From positions 1 to 64,000 of the forward strand of contig NZ_JAAZWE010000010.1 in NCBI RefSeq assembly GCF_013185185.1: 64,000 bases of DNA. The letters run 5' to 3'. Every line of letters starts with the position of its first letter. The stretch's first letter is position 1. A program made the translations under genes and the position numbers. This stretch comes from Saccharibacillus endophyticus (GTDB taxonomy: Bacteria; Bacillota; Bacilli; Paenibacillales; Paenibacillaceae). Below the pieces are notes generated by a model. It was not told the DNA's origin and did not search any database. It saw nothing but the letters and a program-made list of their open reading frames with translations. Positions 17,620 through 24,707 of this stretch are shown one piece after another.

Positions 17620-18720
17620 ATGGCATTGAAAGCCGGTATCGTAGGTTTGCCGAACGTCGGCAAGTCCACATTGTTCAACGCAATCACGCAAGCGGGAGCA
17701 GAATCCGCCAACTATCCGTTCTGCACGATCGATCCGAACGTCGGCATCGTCGAAGTTCCCGACGAGCGTCTCGACAAGCTGACGGAAATGGTTACGCCGA
17801 AGAAAACCGTACCGACGGCATTCGAATTCGTCGATATCGCAGGTCTGGTACGCGGCGCGAGCAAAGGCGAAGGTCTGGGCAACAAATTCCTGGCCCATAT
17901 CCGCGAAGTGGACGCGATCGTACACGTCGTTCGCTGCTTCGTGGACGAAAACATTACGCACGTTGACGGCAAGATCGATCCGGTGAGCGATATCCAGACG
18001 ATCAACCTGGAGCTGATCCTCGCCGACATCGAGAGCGTGGACAAAAGAATCGAACGCTCGAAGAAGAACATGAAGGGCGGCAACAAGCAGTACGCGCAGG
18101 AGATCGAAGTGCTGGAGAAGGTCAAGGAAGCGCTGTACAATGACCAGCCGGCGCGCAGCATCGATCTGACGGAAGACGAACTGCAGCTGATCCGCGAACT
18201 GCATTTGCTGACGCTGAAGCCTGTGCTGTACGCGGCGAACGTGGCGGAAGACGAAATCGCGGATGTGGCCAACAACGCTTACGTGCAAAAAGTTCGCGAT
18301 TTCGCGGCTGCCGAAAATGCGGAAGTCGTGCCGATCAGCGCGAAAATCGAAGAAGACATCTCCGAGCTGGAAGGCGAAGACAAGCAGATGTTCCTCGAAG
18401 AACTGGGCATTCAAGAGTCCGGCCTGAACCTGCTGATCAAAGCGGCTTACAAGCTGCTCGGCCTGTACACGTACTTCACGGCAGGCGTGCAGGAAGTTCG
18501 CGCGTGGACGATCCGCAAAGGCACGAAAGCTCCGGGCGCGGCGGGCGTGATCCACTCCGACTTCGAACGCGGATTTATCCGTGCCGAAGTCGTGGGTTAC
18601 CACGACCTTGTGAACGCCGGTTCCATGAACGGTGCCAAAGAACGCGGTCAACTGCGCCTTGAAGGCAAAGAATATATCGTGCAGGACGGCGACGTAATGC
18701 ACTTCCGTTTCAACGTTTAA
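17620..18720 (+). CDS. ychF: Redox-regulated ATPase YchF (OLA1/Obg family)
   Basis: 366 residues, the normal YchF length. G1 motif is GLPNVGKSTLFNAIT; the switch region is FVDIAGLVRGASKGEGLGN; the nucleotide specificity motif is NVAEDE in place of NKXD, the hallmark of ATP preference in this family. A C-terminal TGS domain (from about residue 280, including the RAWTIRKGTKAPGAAGVIH region) completes it. It binds ribosomes and is linked to stress responses in other bacteria. ATG 17620 follows GAGGAG by 12 bases; TTG at 17608 abuts the ribosome site. Confidence 0.95.
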   Translation: MALKAGIVGLPNVGKSTLFNAITQAGAESANYPFCTIDPNVGIVEVPDERLDKLTEMVTPKKTVPTAFEFVDIAGLVRGASKGEGLGNKFLAHIREVDAIVHVVRCFVDENITHVDGKIDPVSDIQTINLELILADIESVDKRIERSKKNMKGGNKQYAQEIEVLEKVKEALYNDQPARSIDLTEDELQLIRELHLLTLKPVLYAANVAEDEIADVANNAYVQKVRDFAAAENAEVVPISAKIEEDISELEGEDKQMFLEELGIQESGLNLLIKAAYKLLGLYTYFTAGVQEVRAWTIRKGTKAPGAAGVIHSDFERGFIRAEVVGYHDLVNAGSMNGAKERGQLRLEGKEYIVQDGDVMHFRFNV

Positions 18721-18730
18721 TCGTCGGACT

Positions 18731-18768
18731 AAAAAAGCCGTTCTCCTTTTTGATGGGAGAGCGGCTTT
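18731..18768 (+). terminator. Terminator of ychF
   Basis: AAAAAAGCCGTTCTCC pairs with GGGAGAGCGGCTTT with a short loop. Its near-copy in reverse orientation occurs at 18958-18992, on the far side of repeat copy 2. Confidence 0.7.
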
Positions 18769-18957
18769 AGTTTGTCTAGAGAGTCACGTAAGCGGGGGAA
18801 GCGAGAAGACTGCGAGAGAAATTCGTTCAAGACGCTGTCTCACTCGGAAAATGGATTGGATTTAAATAAGGAGTTTTCCGAGTTCAAAGGCGTCTTTCAC
18901 TGAATTTCTCTCTACGTCTTCTCACTCCCAGTTACGTTTGAGTTTCTCGACAAACTG

Positions 18958-18992
18958 GCCGTTCTCCTTTTTAAAAGGAGAACGGCTTTTTT
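18958..18992. terminator. Bidirectional terminator between ychF and the DUF2087 gene
   Basis: GCCGTTCTCCTTTT and AAAAGGAGAACGGC form a 14-bp perfect stem with a T run after it and an A-rich stretch in the loop. It can end the minus-strand gene starting at 20289. Confidence 0.65.
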
Positions 18993-19053
18993 GTGCTCGA
19001 TGAAAGTCTTCACTCGCAGATTTAAAGAATTAAGGGTGACGTGCTCAATTTGT

Positions 19054-20289
19054 TCATTCAGCAGGCTTTTTGTTATAACCCTTCTCGCCGTAAGGCGTGA
19101 GCTTGGCGAGCCATTTATTTTCCAACTCGCCGAGCTGTTCGCGGATGGAGACGTAGGCGTTTTCCGAAGGCTTGAGCACTTCCAATACTTCGAATTCGAA
19201 CGCGTCTTCGCCGTATGTTTTCCAGTCTTGTTGAAGCTCTTTATTTTGGAAGCTGCCGTTATTCAGTTCGAAGCGTCGTCCGTCCATCGACTTCAGGTTG
19301 GGGAGGGATGCGATGAAGGATTTGCCGCTGGCCTTGTGCATGATGCGGTAGACGCCGCTTTCTTGTTTGATTTCTTTGTAGATGGCCTGCAATTCTTTGC
19401 GGCGATCGGCGTGATTCACGGATGTATCCTCCTTCGGCGCTTTTTTGGCTTGAGGCGCCTTCTTTTTGGTTGCTTGCCGGGTTGGTGTCGCGATTGTATC
19501 ATTCGGGTCAGCTGCGTAATCCGGTCGACCGCCTTGCGTCGTCCAGTAGGCGCTGCCGTCCGACTCGCGGTTGATAAAACCGTAGTCGACCAGATTGCGG
19601 CGCAGAATGGCATAATCCTCGTAGATCGGAGAAAGTTCTGCGTTCAGTTCTTTTTCCGTATACATTTTGCCGTCGTCCAGGATGGAGGCGACATGCCGCA
19701 ATACGGCAAGCCGATGCTTTTCTTTCAGATCAAAGGTCAACAGGGGGCCGTCCAGCCCTTCCGGAAAAGCCCGGGATAAAATTTGCGTTTGTTCGTCCTC
19801 GGTCATATTGTAACGGTCGTCCATCATGCGGGCCTGGGGATGCGGGGCGATGAAAGAGGGTTCCGGACTGTCGCTTCGCTCCTTGAGCAGTTCCATCAAC
19901 GCCAGAAAAATGCGCGCTTGCCGTTCTTTTTCCTTCAATACGAATCGATGGTTCCGGATCGTCGAAGCGCTGCCGATCTCAAGCTCGGTCTTGATCTCGT
20001 CATCGCTGCGTCCCTCATAAAAAAGCCGCAGCAGCGCGTTTTGATGACCGGTGAGTCCGGTGGCTTTCTTGTCCAGGCCGATTAAGGCTTGGAAAGCTGA
20101 TCCGTGCCGGGCTTCGATATGGCGCTGCATGAATTTTTTGGCATCGTAAAAGGTTCCGTCTTCGGCATAGATCAGACCTTGCTCGGTGGCATGGCCGCAG
20201 AACAGGCAGACGAAGGTTTCTCCGTCACGGGCGTATCCGTTCTTCAAATCTTGTACGGGAGCGTTCCATAGGGTATCCGAAGTGCTCAT
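19054..20289 (-). CDS. Multidomain DUF2087 / GIY-YIG-like protein
   Basis: 411 residues with four recognisable parts. (1) N-terminal zinc-finger-like segment CLFC...HIEARH (C-X2-C and H-X4-H, near residues 23-56). (2) A LuxR-type helix-turn-helix (GLTGHQNALLRLFYEGRSDD onward, near 70-110). (3) A DUF2087 domain (LRHVASILDDGKMYTEKELN onward, near 190-240). (4) After a Lys/Ala/Pro-rich linker, a GIY-YIG-like domain (SGVYRIMHKASGKSFIA, then LQQDWKTYGEDAFEFEVLE). The second GIY-YIG signature reads FIA, so nuclease activity is doubtful. Start ATG 20289 is chosen for the protein-like N terminus; the open frame extends further upstream. Function unknown, perhaps a DNA-binding regulator. Confidence 0.75.
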   Translation of the reverse strand: MSTSDTLWNAPVQDLKNGYARDGETFVCLFCGHATEQGLIYAEDGTFYDAKKFMQRHIEARHGSAFQALIGLDKKATGLTGHQNALLRLFYEGRSDDEIKTELEIGSASTIRNHRFVLKEKERQARIFLALMELLKERSDSPEPSFIAPHPQARMMDDRYNMTEDEQTQILSRAFPEGLDGPLLTFDLKEKHRLAVLRHVASILDDGKMYTEKELNAELSPIYEDYAILRRNLVDYGFINRESDGSAYWTTQGGRPDYAADPNDTIATPTRQATKKKAPQAKKAPKEDTSVNHADRRKELQAIYKEIKQESGVYRIMHKASGKSFIASLPNLKSMDGRRFELNNGSFQNKELQQDWKTYGEDAFEFEVLEVLKPSENAYVSIREQLGELENKWLAKLTPYGEKGYNKKPAE

Positions 20290-20349
20290 GGGACAAATCC
20301 ATCCTTTGTTTGGAATATAGTAAACTATTTTCGGTTTTGTTTGATAATA

Positions 20350-20378
20350 TATAAACATCATTCTTATATGTTTGTCAA
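20350..20378 (-). promoter_or_regulatory. Promoter of the DUF2087/GIY-YIG gene
   Basis: On the minus strand: consensus -35 TTGACA (20378-20373), a 17-base spacer, -10 TTTATA (20355-20350), in a stretch much richer in A and T than its surroundings. Confidence 0.55.
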
Positions 20379-20411
20379 ATAACAAACGATAATCGTATTT
20401 GTTGGTAAAAT

Positions 20412-20451
20412 AAAAAGCCGCTTTCGCCATTAAAGACGAAAGCGGCTTTTT
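20412..20451. terminator. Terminator of the cheX operon
   Basis: A perfect 15-bp stem, AAAAAGCCGCTTTCG with CGAAAGCGGCTTTTT, and a 10-base loop. It can act on both strands and ends the minus-strand cheX gene. Confidence 0.85.
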
Positions 20452-20474
20452 GCAGCTTTTGAATAGAGTCAAGA

Positions 20475-20936
20475 TCAATTCTCGAACGAGATCAGTACCT
20501 CGACCGACGTGTCGTTAGCCAAAAGCTCTACGCTCAACACTTGCTTGGAACTCATTTTGACCGAGATGTTATCGCCGGAGAGCAGGGTCGGCGTGGAAAT
20601 GTCGATGCTGATGCCCAAGCCCGCGAATTCGGTTGCCGCGGTAGCGGTCAACATATTGGACAATTCGGACAATGCGCTGCGTGCCATATCGTCAAGCTGC
20701 TCGACAGGCATGCCCATCATCATGGTCGAAGCGATTTTTTTCGCATGTTCGGTATCGATCCGATAGACGACGTTACCTTTGAGCGCGCCGACGATGCCCA
20801 CCAGAATGATGATGCCCGAGCAGGTAAGGTCCTGTCCTTTTATGCCGAGCCCGCCTTTGCGAACTTCTGCGAAACCGAGCTGAGGCATGACTTTCATGAA
20901 TGATTCGATAAAGGGGTTAACATGTGTTACGTCCAT
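20475..20936 (-). CDS. cheX: Chemotaxis phosphatase CheX
   Basis: 153 residues. The CheC/CheX/FliY family dephosphorylates CheY-P; the active site is the ExxN pair, seen here as ALSELSNM (near residue 90), preceded by the family opening VNPFIESFMKVM. Only one ExxN site is present, as in CheX. It overlaps the upstream response-regulator/CheX gene by 10 bp, so the two form an operon on the minus strand. Expression is probably tied to motility through a sigma-D promoter upstream of the first gene. Confidence 0.88.
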   Translation of the reverse strand: MDVTHVNPFIESFMKVMPQLGFAEVRKGGLGIKGQDLTCSGIIILVGIVGALKGNVVYRIDTEHAKKIASTMMMGMPVEQLDDMARSALSELSNMLTATAATEFAGLGISIDISTPTLLSGDNISVKMSSKQVLSVELLANDTSVEVLISFEN

Positions 20937-21790
20937 TTGTCCTCACCTCTTTTAAAGCCGACGTTAAGAAGCACTTCGCCGAAATCGGTGTCTCCGACGG
21001 CGCTTACCGTTTTGAAAGGCGCTTGCGAGATCAACATACGGTCCCCGTGCATGATCGACGGAGGCGCCAGACGCAAGCCGAATGCTTTGTTTTTCCTGTT
21101 CAGGATGGAACAGGCGTTGCCTGCTACAATATTGGCATACTCCGCAAGCGCGGCCGTAACTTCGTTGGGATTGGCAGGTTCTTTTTTCATCATGGCCGCA
21201 ACGAGCGCGTGAGCGGTGTCTTTGCTCAAGTCGATCATCAGCCTGCCGGAAAATTTCCCGATGATGCCGATTATGACCGCGATGCCGCGAGATTCGAAAT
21301 CGGTAGTCAGCTCATACTCGTTTTTATAAGTGAGCAGCGTTTTCGTCATCCGGTTCAATCCGTCTTTGAGCGTTTCTTTGAACACTTCGACGTACTCGTC
21401 TTCCAATTCGGCGTATATTTCTTCGAAAGCGATCGCTTTCTGAATGGCAGCCAGAAGTTCATCGGCATCGACGGGCTTTTGAATGTAGCCGGATACATGA
21501 TTCTCTTTGGCTTCTTTGAGGATTTCGTCATCCATCATGGAACTGATCACGATGACTTTGATATTCGGATTAATGGCATGGACGGCGCGCGTGCATTCCA
21601 ATCCGTCCGTTCCGGGCAGGGTCATATCCATCGTCACCAAGTCGGGCTGCGTCGCCGCGATCACTTGGTTGACTTCTTCCAGCGTTCCGGCATCGCCTAC
21701 GACTTCAAATCCGTTTTCTTCCAGGATGTTTCGAATAACCGCTATTGAAAAAGGCGAATCATCCACAATTACGACTCTTGCTGCTGACAT
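20927..21790 (-). CDS. Response regulator receiver fused to a CheX-type phosphatase domain
   Basis: 287 residues. Residues 1-120 are a CheY-like receiver with the acidic pair VDDSPFS (near 9-10), phospho-acceptor VTMDMTLPG (Asp near 55), ISS (near 82) and the Lys of GYIQKPV. Residues about 130-285 are a CheC/CheX-like domain with ALAEYANI matching the ExxN site. A receiver fused to its kind of phosphatase suggests a self-limiting phosphorelay switch (inference). AAAGGA lies 8 bases upstream of the ATG; the CheX gene follows with a 10-bp overlap. No histidine kinase is nearby. Confidence 0.82.
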   Translation of the reverse strand: MSAARVVIVDDSPFSIAVIRNILEENGFEVVGDAGTLEEVNQVIAATQPDLVTMDMTLPGTDGLECTRAVHAINPNIKVIVISSMMDDEILKEAKENHVSGYIQKPVDADELLAAIQKAIAFEEIYAELEDEYVEVFKETLKDGLNRMTKTLLTYKNEYELTTDFESRGIAVIIGIIGKFSGRLMIDLSKDTAHALVAAMMKKEPANPNEVTAALAEYANIVAGNACSILNRKNKAFGLRLAPPSIMHGDRMLISQAPFKTVSAVGDTDFGEVLLNVGFKRGEDKWT

Positions 21791-21900
21791 CGAACCCCGT
21801 CCTTTCTCTTGCTGCGCATTTTGCTGAAGATCAGTGAGCTTACGCCGTCATCCGGCAGCCGAAAGAATGTTATCGTGCCGAGGTAGGTGTATTGTAACTA

Positions 21901-21928
21901 ATATCGACAGATAGCAGGCAGAATTTGA
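21901..21928 (-). promoter_or_regulatory. Probable sigma-D (motility) promoter of the CheY-CheX / cheX operon
   Basis: On the minus strand: TCAA (21928-21925), a 16-base spacer and GTCGATAT (21908-21901), against the sigma-D consensus TAAA-N15-GCCGATAT. It lies about 110 bp before the start codon. The same TCAA plus GCCGATAT pattern precedes flhO in this window. Confidence 0.5.
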
Positions 21929-21982
21929 GTGGAAAATCAAGGGATTAAGCAGGAAGTTTCGATAGTCAATTCTGCGGCTCTG

Positions 21983-21991
21983 TGCTATAAT
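21983..21991 (+). promoter_or_regulatory. Extended -10 promoter upstream of prfA
   Basis: TGCTATAAT gives a TGn extension and a perfect -10 hexamer. It lies about 190 bp before prfA, and transcription would begin at the left arm of the hairpin that follows. Confidence 0.55.
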
Positions 21992-21993
21992 TA

Positions 21994-22031
21994 AGAGTCG
22001 TCGTACATGGATACGAACGGCTCTTTTTCTT
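21994..22031 (+). terminator. Promoter-proximal hairpin with U tract (attenuator-like)
   Basis: AGAGTCGT (21994-22001) pairs with ACGGCTCT (22017-22024), one G-U pair, followed by TTTTCTTAATCTTTTT. No plus-strand gene lies upstream that it could terminate, so it is either an attenuator of the prfA leader or a chance structure. Confidence 0.45.
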
Positions 22032-22073
22032 AATCTTTTTCTTTTCAGTAATCGTGGCACAGGAGGCATCGAC

Positions 22074-22100
22074 ATGATGTTTATAGGCGTGCACTTATAG
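22074..22100 (+). CDS. Candidate 8-codon leader peptide upstream of prfA
   Basis: A strong Shine-Dalgarno AGGAGG (22061-22066) is followed 7 bases later by ATG ATG TTT ATA GGC GTG CAC TTA TAG, encoding MMFIGVHL. It lies between the prfA promoter and gene. The stop is UAG, which only RF1 (the prfA product) reads, so ribosome release here could sense RF1 level. This is a hypothesis from sequence; such a short frame with a good ribosome site could be accidental. Confidence 0.35.
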   Translation: MMFIGVHL

Positions 22101-22181
22101 CGGGTATAGATGAGTATAATTGCGCATTCAGCCCTACACTCACAACATTCAAATCTAAACTATATAAAGAGGTGATCGGCC

Positions 22182-23252
22182 TTGTTGGATAAATTACAGG
22201 CACTGGTTGACCGTTACGACAAATTGAGCGAGCTGCTGTGCGACCCTGACGTGGCAAGCGATTCGAAAAAGCTGCGCGACTACTCCAAAGAGCAGTCCGA
22301 CCTGCAGCCGGCTTACGAAGCGTACACGGAATACAAACGCGTTTCGGAAGATCTCGACGCGGCAAAAGAAATGCAGGGCGAAAAGCTCGACGACGAAATG
22401 CGCGAAATGGTCAAAATGGAAATCGACGAATTGTCCGCGCGCAAAAGCGAACTGGAAGAAATCATCCGGATCGTTCTTCTGCCGAAAGATCCGAACGACG
22501 ACAAGAACGTGATCGTCGAAATCCGCGGCGCGGCCGGCGGCGACGAAGCGGCATTGTTCGCGGCGGACTTGTATCGGATGTACAGCCGTTACGCGGATAC
22601 GCAAGGCTGGAAGGTCGAGCTGATGGACGTGAACGAGAGCGATCTGGGCGGCTTCAAGGAAGTCATTTTCATGATCAACGGCCGAGGCGCGTACAGCAAA
22701 ATGAAATACGAGAGCGGCGCGCACCGCGTACAGCGGATTCCGGCAACGGAATCGGGCGGCCGCATCCATACGTCGACCTCGACGGTAGCGGTGCTGCCGG
22801 AAGTCGAAGAAGTGGATATCGTCATCAGCGACAAAGATATCCGCGTGGACACGTTCTGCTCCAGCGGCGCGGGCGGACAATCCGTCAATACGACCAAATC
22901 GGCCGTGCGCGTGACGCACGTTCCGACCGGAATCGTGGCGACCTGCCAGGACGGCAAATCGCAGAACTCGAATAAGGAAAAGGCGCTTCAGGTGCTTCGT
23001 TCCCGGATTTATGACGTGATGCGTCAAGAAGAAGAAGCGAAGTATGCCGGCGAGCGTAAAAGCAAAGTCGGTACGGGCGATCGCAGCGAGCGTATCCGTA
23101 CCTACAACTTCCCGCAAAGTCGCGTGACCGACCACCGCATCGGTCTGACCATGCACAAACTGGATCAAATCATGAACGGCGATATTCAAGAGATCGTATC
23201 CGCGCTGACGATCGCCGAGCAGACGGATCTGATCGACGAGAAAGGCATTTGA
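22182..23252 (+). CDS. prfA: Peptide chain release factor 1
   Basis: 356 residues, full length. It recognises UAA and UAG and releases the nascent chain. The GGQ loop lies in SSGAGGQSVNTT (near residues 228-236) and the stop-codon recognition region around residue 185 is intact. The Gln of GGQ is the target of PrmC, encoded next. Starts with tandem TTG codons (TTG TTG GAT), matching the MLD start of Bacillus RF1, after AGAGGTG. Its own stop is TGA, read by RF2. The leader contains a hairpin and a candidate peptide ending in UAG. Confidence 0.96.
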   Translation: MLDKLQALVDRYDKLSELLCDPDVASDSKKLRDYSKEQSDLQPAYEAYTEYKRVSEDLDAAKEMQGEKLDDEMREMVKMEIDELSARKSELEEIIRIVLLPKDPNDDKNVIVEIRGAAGGDEAALFAADLYRMYSRYADTQGWKVELMDVNESDLGGFKEVIFMINGRGAYSKMKYESGAHRVQRIPATESGGRIHTSTSTVAVLPEVEEVDIVISDKDIRVDTFCSSGAGGQSVNTTKSAVRVTHVPTGIVATCQDGKSQNSNKEKALQVLRSRIYDVMRQEEEAKYAGERKSKVGTGDRSERIRTYNFPQSRVTDHRIGLTMHKLDQIMNGDIQEIVSALTIAEQTDLIDEKGI

Positions 23253-23256
23253 TTCG

Positions 23257-24189
23257 TTGGGTTCGGATCACTTGAACATGAATCCATTGAATCGGGCACG
23301 TTCGGGCCGGAGCGGCTTTCAATTGCGCGATGGCCTGACGCTCCGGGAAGCCTTTGCGGAGGCTTCCTCTTTTTTGCGGGAACGGGGCGTAGAAGAAGCG
23401 GACGAAAATACGCGGCTGCTGCTGAAAGAAATTCTCGGCATGTCGGGAGCGGAATACGTCATGGCGCTGCGCGATCCTTTTCCTTATGAACATGCGGACG
23501 CGGAACGTTGGGAGAACGCGATTACGCGCAAAGGCGACGGAGAACCGGCACAGTACATTTTGGGCGATCAAGAGTTTTACGGCTTTGTCTTCGAGGTGAC
23601 GCCGGACGTGCTGATTCCGAGGCCGGAAACGGAGCTGTTGGTGGAAGCGGTGCTGGGCCACGCGAAGACGTTATGGCCGGAAGGAAGCGCATCGGTGCTC
23701 GACGTCGGCACGGGCAGCGGCGCGATCGCGGTGAGCCTGAAACTGCTGCGTCCGGAACTTGAAGTGACGGCCAGCGATATCTCGCCGGGCGCTTTGGGCG
23801 TTGCGCAGCGTAACGCTCAGCGGCTTGGCGCAGAGGTGACTTTCGGCGAGGGGAATCTGCTGGAGCCTTTTGCAGGCCGAGCTTTTGACATTCTGGTCTC
23901 GAACCCTCCCTATATCCCGGCTGCCGATATCGAGGAGCTTCAACCCGAGGTTCGCGACTTCGAACCTCGCGGCGCATTGGACGGCGGACTGGACGGGCTG
24001 TGGCCGTACCGGGAAATTATGAAGCAGCTCGATCTGCTGCAACATGATCCGAAGTTGATCGCGTTCGAACTGGGCATGGGCCAAGCGGATGCGGTAGCCG
24101 AGATGCTGCGCGGGCGCGGAAGCTGGAGCACGGTGGAGACGGTGTTCGATCTGGCGGGAATCGGCAGACATGTGATCGGGATCATCTGA
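23257..24189 (+). CDS. prmC: Release factor glutamine methyltransferase
   Basis: N5-methylates the Gln of the GGQ motif of RF1 and RF2 using S-adenosylmethionine. About 310 residues: N-terminal helical substrate-binding domain (residues about 25-95), SAM motif VLDVGTGSGAIAVSLKLL (near 148), and the catalytic NPPY in ILVSNPPYIP (near 215). TTG 23257, 10 bases after AAAGG, is four bases past the prfA stop; ATG 23278 is an alternative. The prfA-prmC order is the usual one. Confidence 0.92.
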   Translation: MGSDHLNMNPLNRARSGRSGFQLRDGLTLREAFAEASSFLRERGVEEADENTRLLLKEILGMSGAEYVMALRDPFPYEHADAERWENAITRKGDGEPAQYILGDQEFYGFVFEVTPDVLIPRPETELLVEAVLGHAKTLWPEGSASVLDVGTGSGAIAVSLKLLRPELEVTASDISPGALGVAQRNAQRLGAEVTFGEGNLLEPFAGRAFDILVSNPPYIPAADIEELQPEVRDFEPRGALDGGLDGLWPYREIMKQLDLLQHDPKLIAFELGMGQADAVAEMLRGRGSWSTVETVFDLAGIGRHVIGII

Positions 24190-24220
24190 CTTGAATCAGT
24201 AAGCATGAAAAAGCCGCGCG

Positions 24221-24265
24221 GGCGGGGAGCATGGGCGGCAGCGCCGCAGCGCTTCCCGCCTTTTT
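24221..24265 (+). terminator. Terminator of prfA-prmC
   Basis: GGCGGGGAGC (24221-24230) pairs with GCTTCCCGCC (24251-24260), with a smaller GGCG/CGCC hairpin in the loop, then TTTTT. Confidence 0.75.
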
Positions 24266-24304
24266 GTATCCGGTGCAGGGCGAACTGCGCGGGATGTCGT
24301 CCAC

Positions 24305-24334
24305 ATGACAAGCAGGGGCGTTATCGCCTACAAT
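24305..24334 (+). promoter_or_regulatory. Candidate promoter of the SEDS gene pair
   Basis: -35 ATGACA (24305-24310), 18-base spacer, -10 TACAAT (24329-24334): five of six matches in each box. If active, its transcript carries palindromic repeat copy 3 in a leader of about 365 bases. Confidence 0.45.
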
Positions 24335-24363
24335 AGAAAGACGAATAGAGATAAAGGCTGAAA

Positions 24364-24599
24364 GGACCGCGTCGCGGTTCCAAAGTGTCGAGAAATTCTA
24401 AGGTAGCTGGAAGCCAGAAGGCGGAGAAAGAAATTCAGAGAAGGAACGATAGTGTTCGCCTTTGAAATCGGGAAAATACCACTAATATTCAATCCTTTTT
24501 CCCGATTTCAACACGCGACCGGAACGAATTTCTTTTGGAGCCTTTTGGCTTCATGCTCCAGCGTAACTTTCTCGACAGTCTGGAACCCAGACGCGGTTC
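24364..24599. repeat. Dispersed palindromic repeat, copy 3 (subtype I core)
   Basis: Core as in copy 1: GAAATCGGGAAAA pairs with TTTTTCCCGATTTC, outer arms GAAGCCAGAAGGC... with GCCTTTTGGCTTC, then GTGTCGAGAAA with TTTCTCGACA. The flanks are also mirrored: GGACCGCGTCGCGGTTCCA at the left matches the reverse complement of TGGAACCCAGACGCGGTTC at the right. It fills nearly half of the 518-bp gap between prmC and the SEDS gene; the rest holds the terminator and promoter. Confidence 0.88.
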
Positions 24600-24707
24600 G
24601 CAAGGCTAATCGCGGCATCGCCGAGGCAGAAACGGAATACCGTTCGCCTGCATGCCGCAAGAGGGAATATTTGGCCTTGAATAGGCTTTTCGGAGGAACC
24701 ATACCGC

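Larger units (their letters stand above)
18731..18992. repeat. Dispersed palindromic repeat, copy 2 (subtype II core, inverted orientation)
   Basis: The conserved part (about 18773-18951) is the reverse complement of copies 4 and 5: inner pairing ACTCGGAAAA / TTTTCCGAGT and outer arms GAGAAGAC...GAGAGAAATTC. The palindrome extends outward through AGTTTGTC...GACAAACT and the terminator hairpins on each side, about 260 bp in all. It fills most of the 333-bp gap between ychF and the convergent DUF2087 gene. No coding potential. Confidence 0.88.

Noticed and set aside
21848..22365. Minus-strand open frames between the CheY-CheX gene and prfA
   Set aside because: Arg/Pro-rich peptides without a ribosome site or motif; they overlap the prfA leader and coding sequence.
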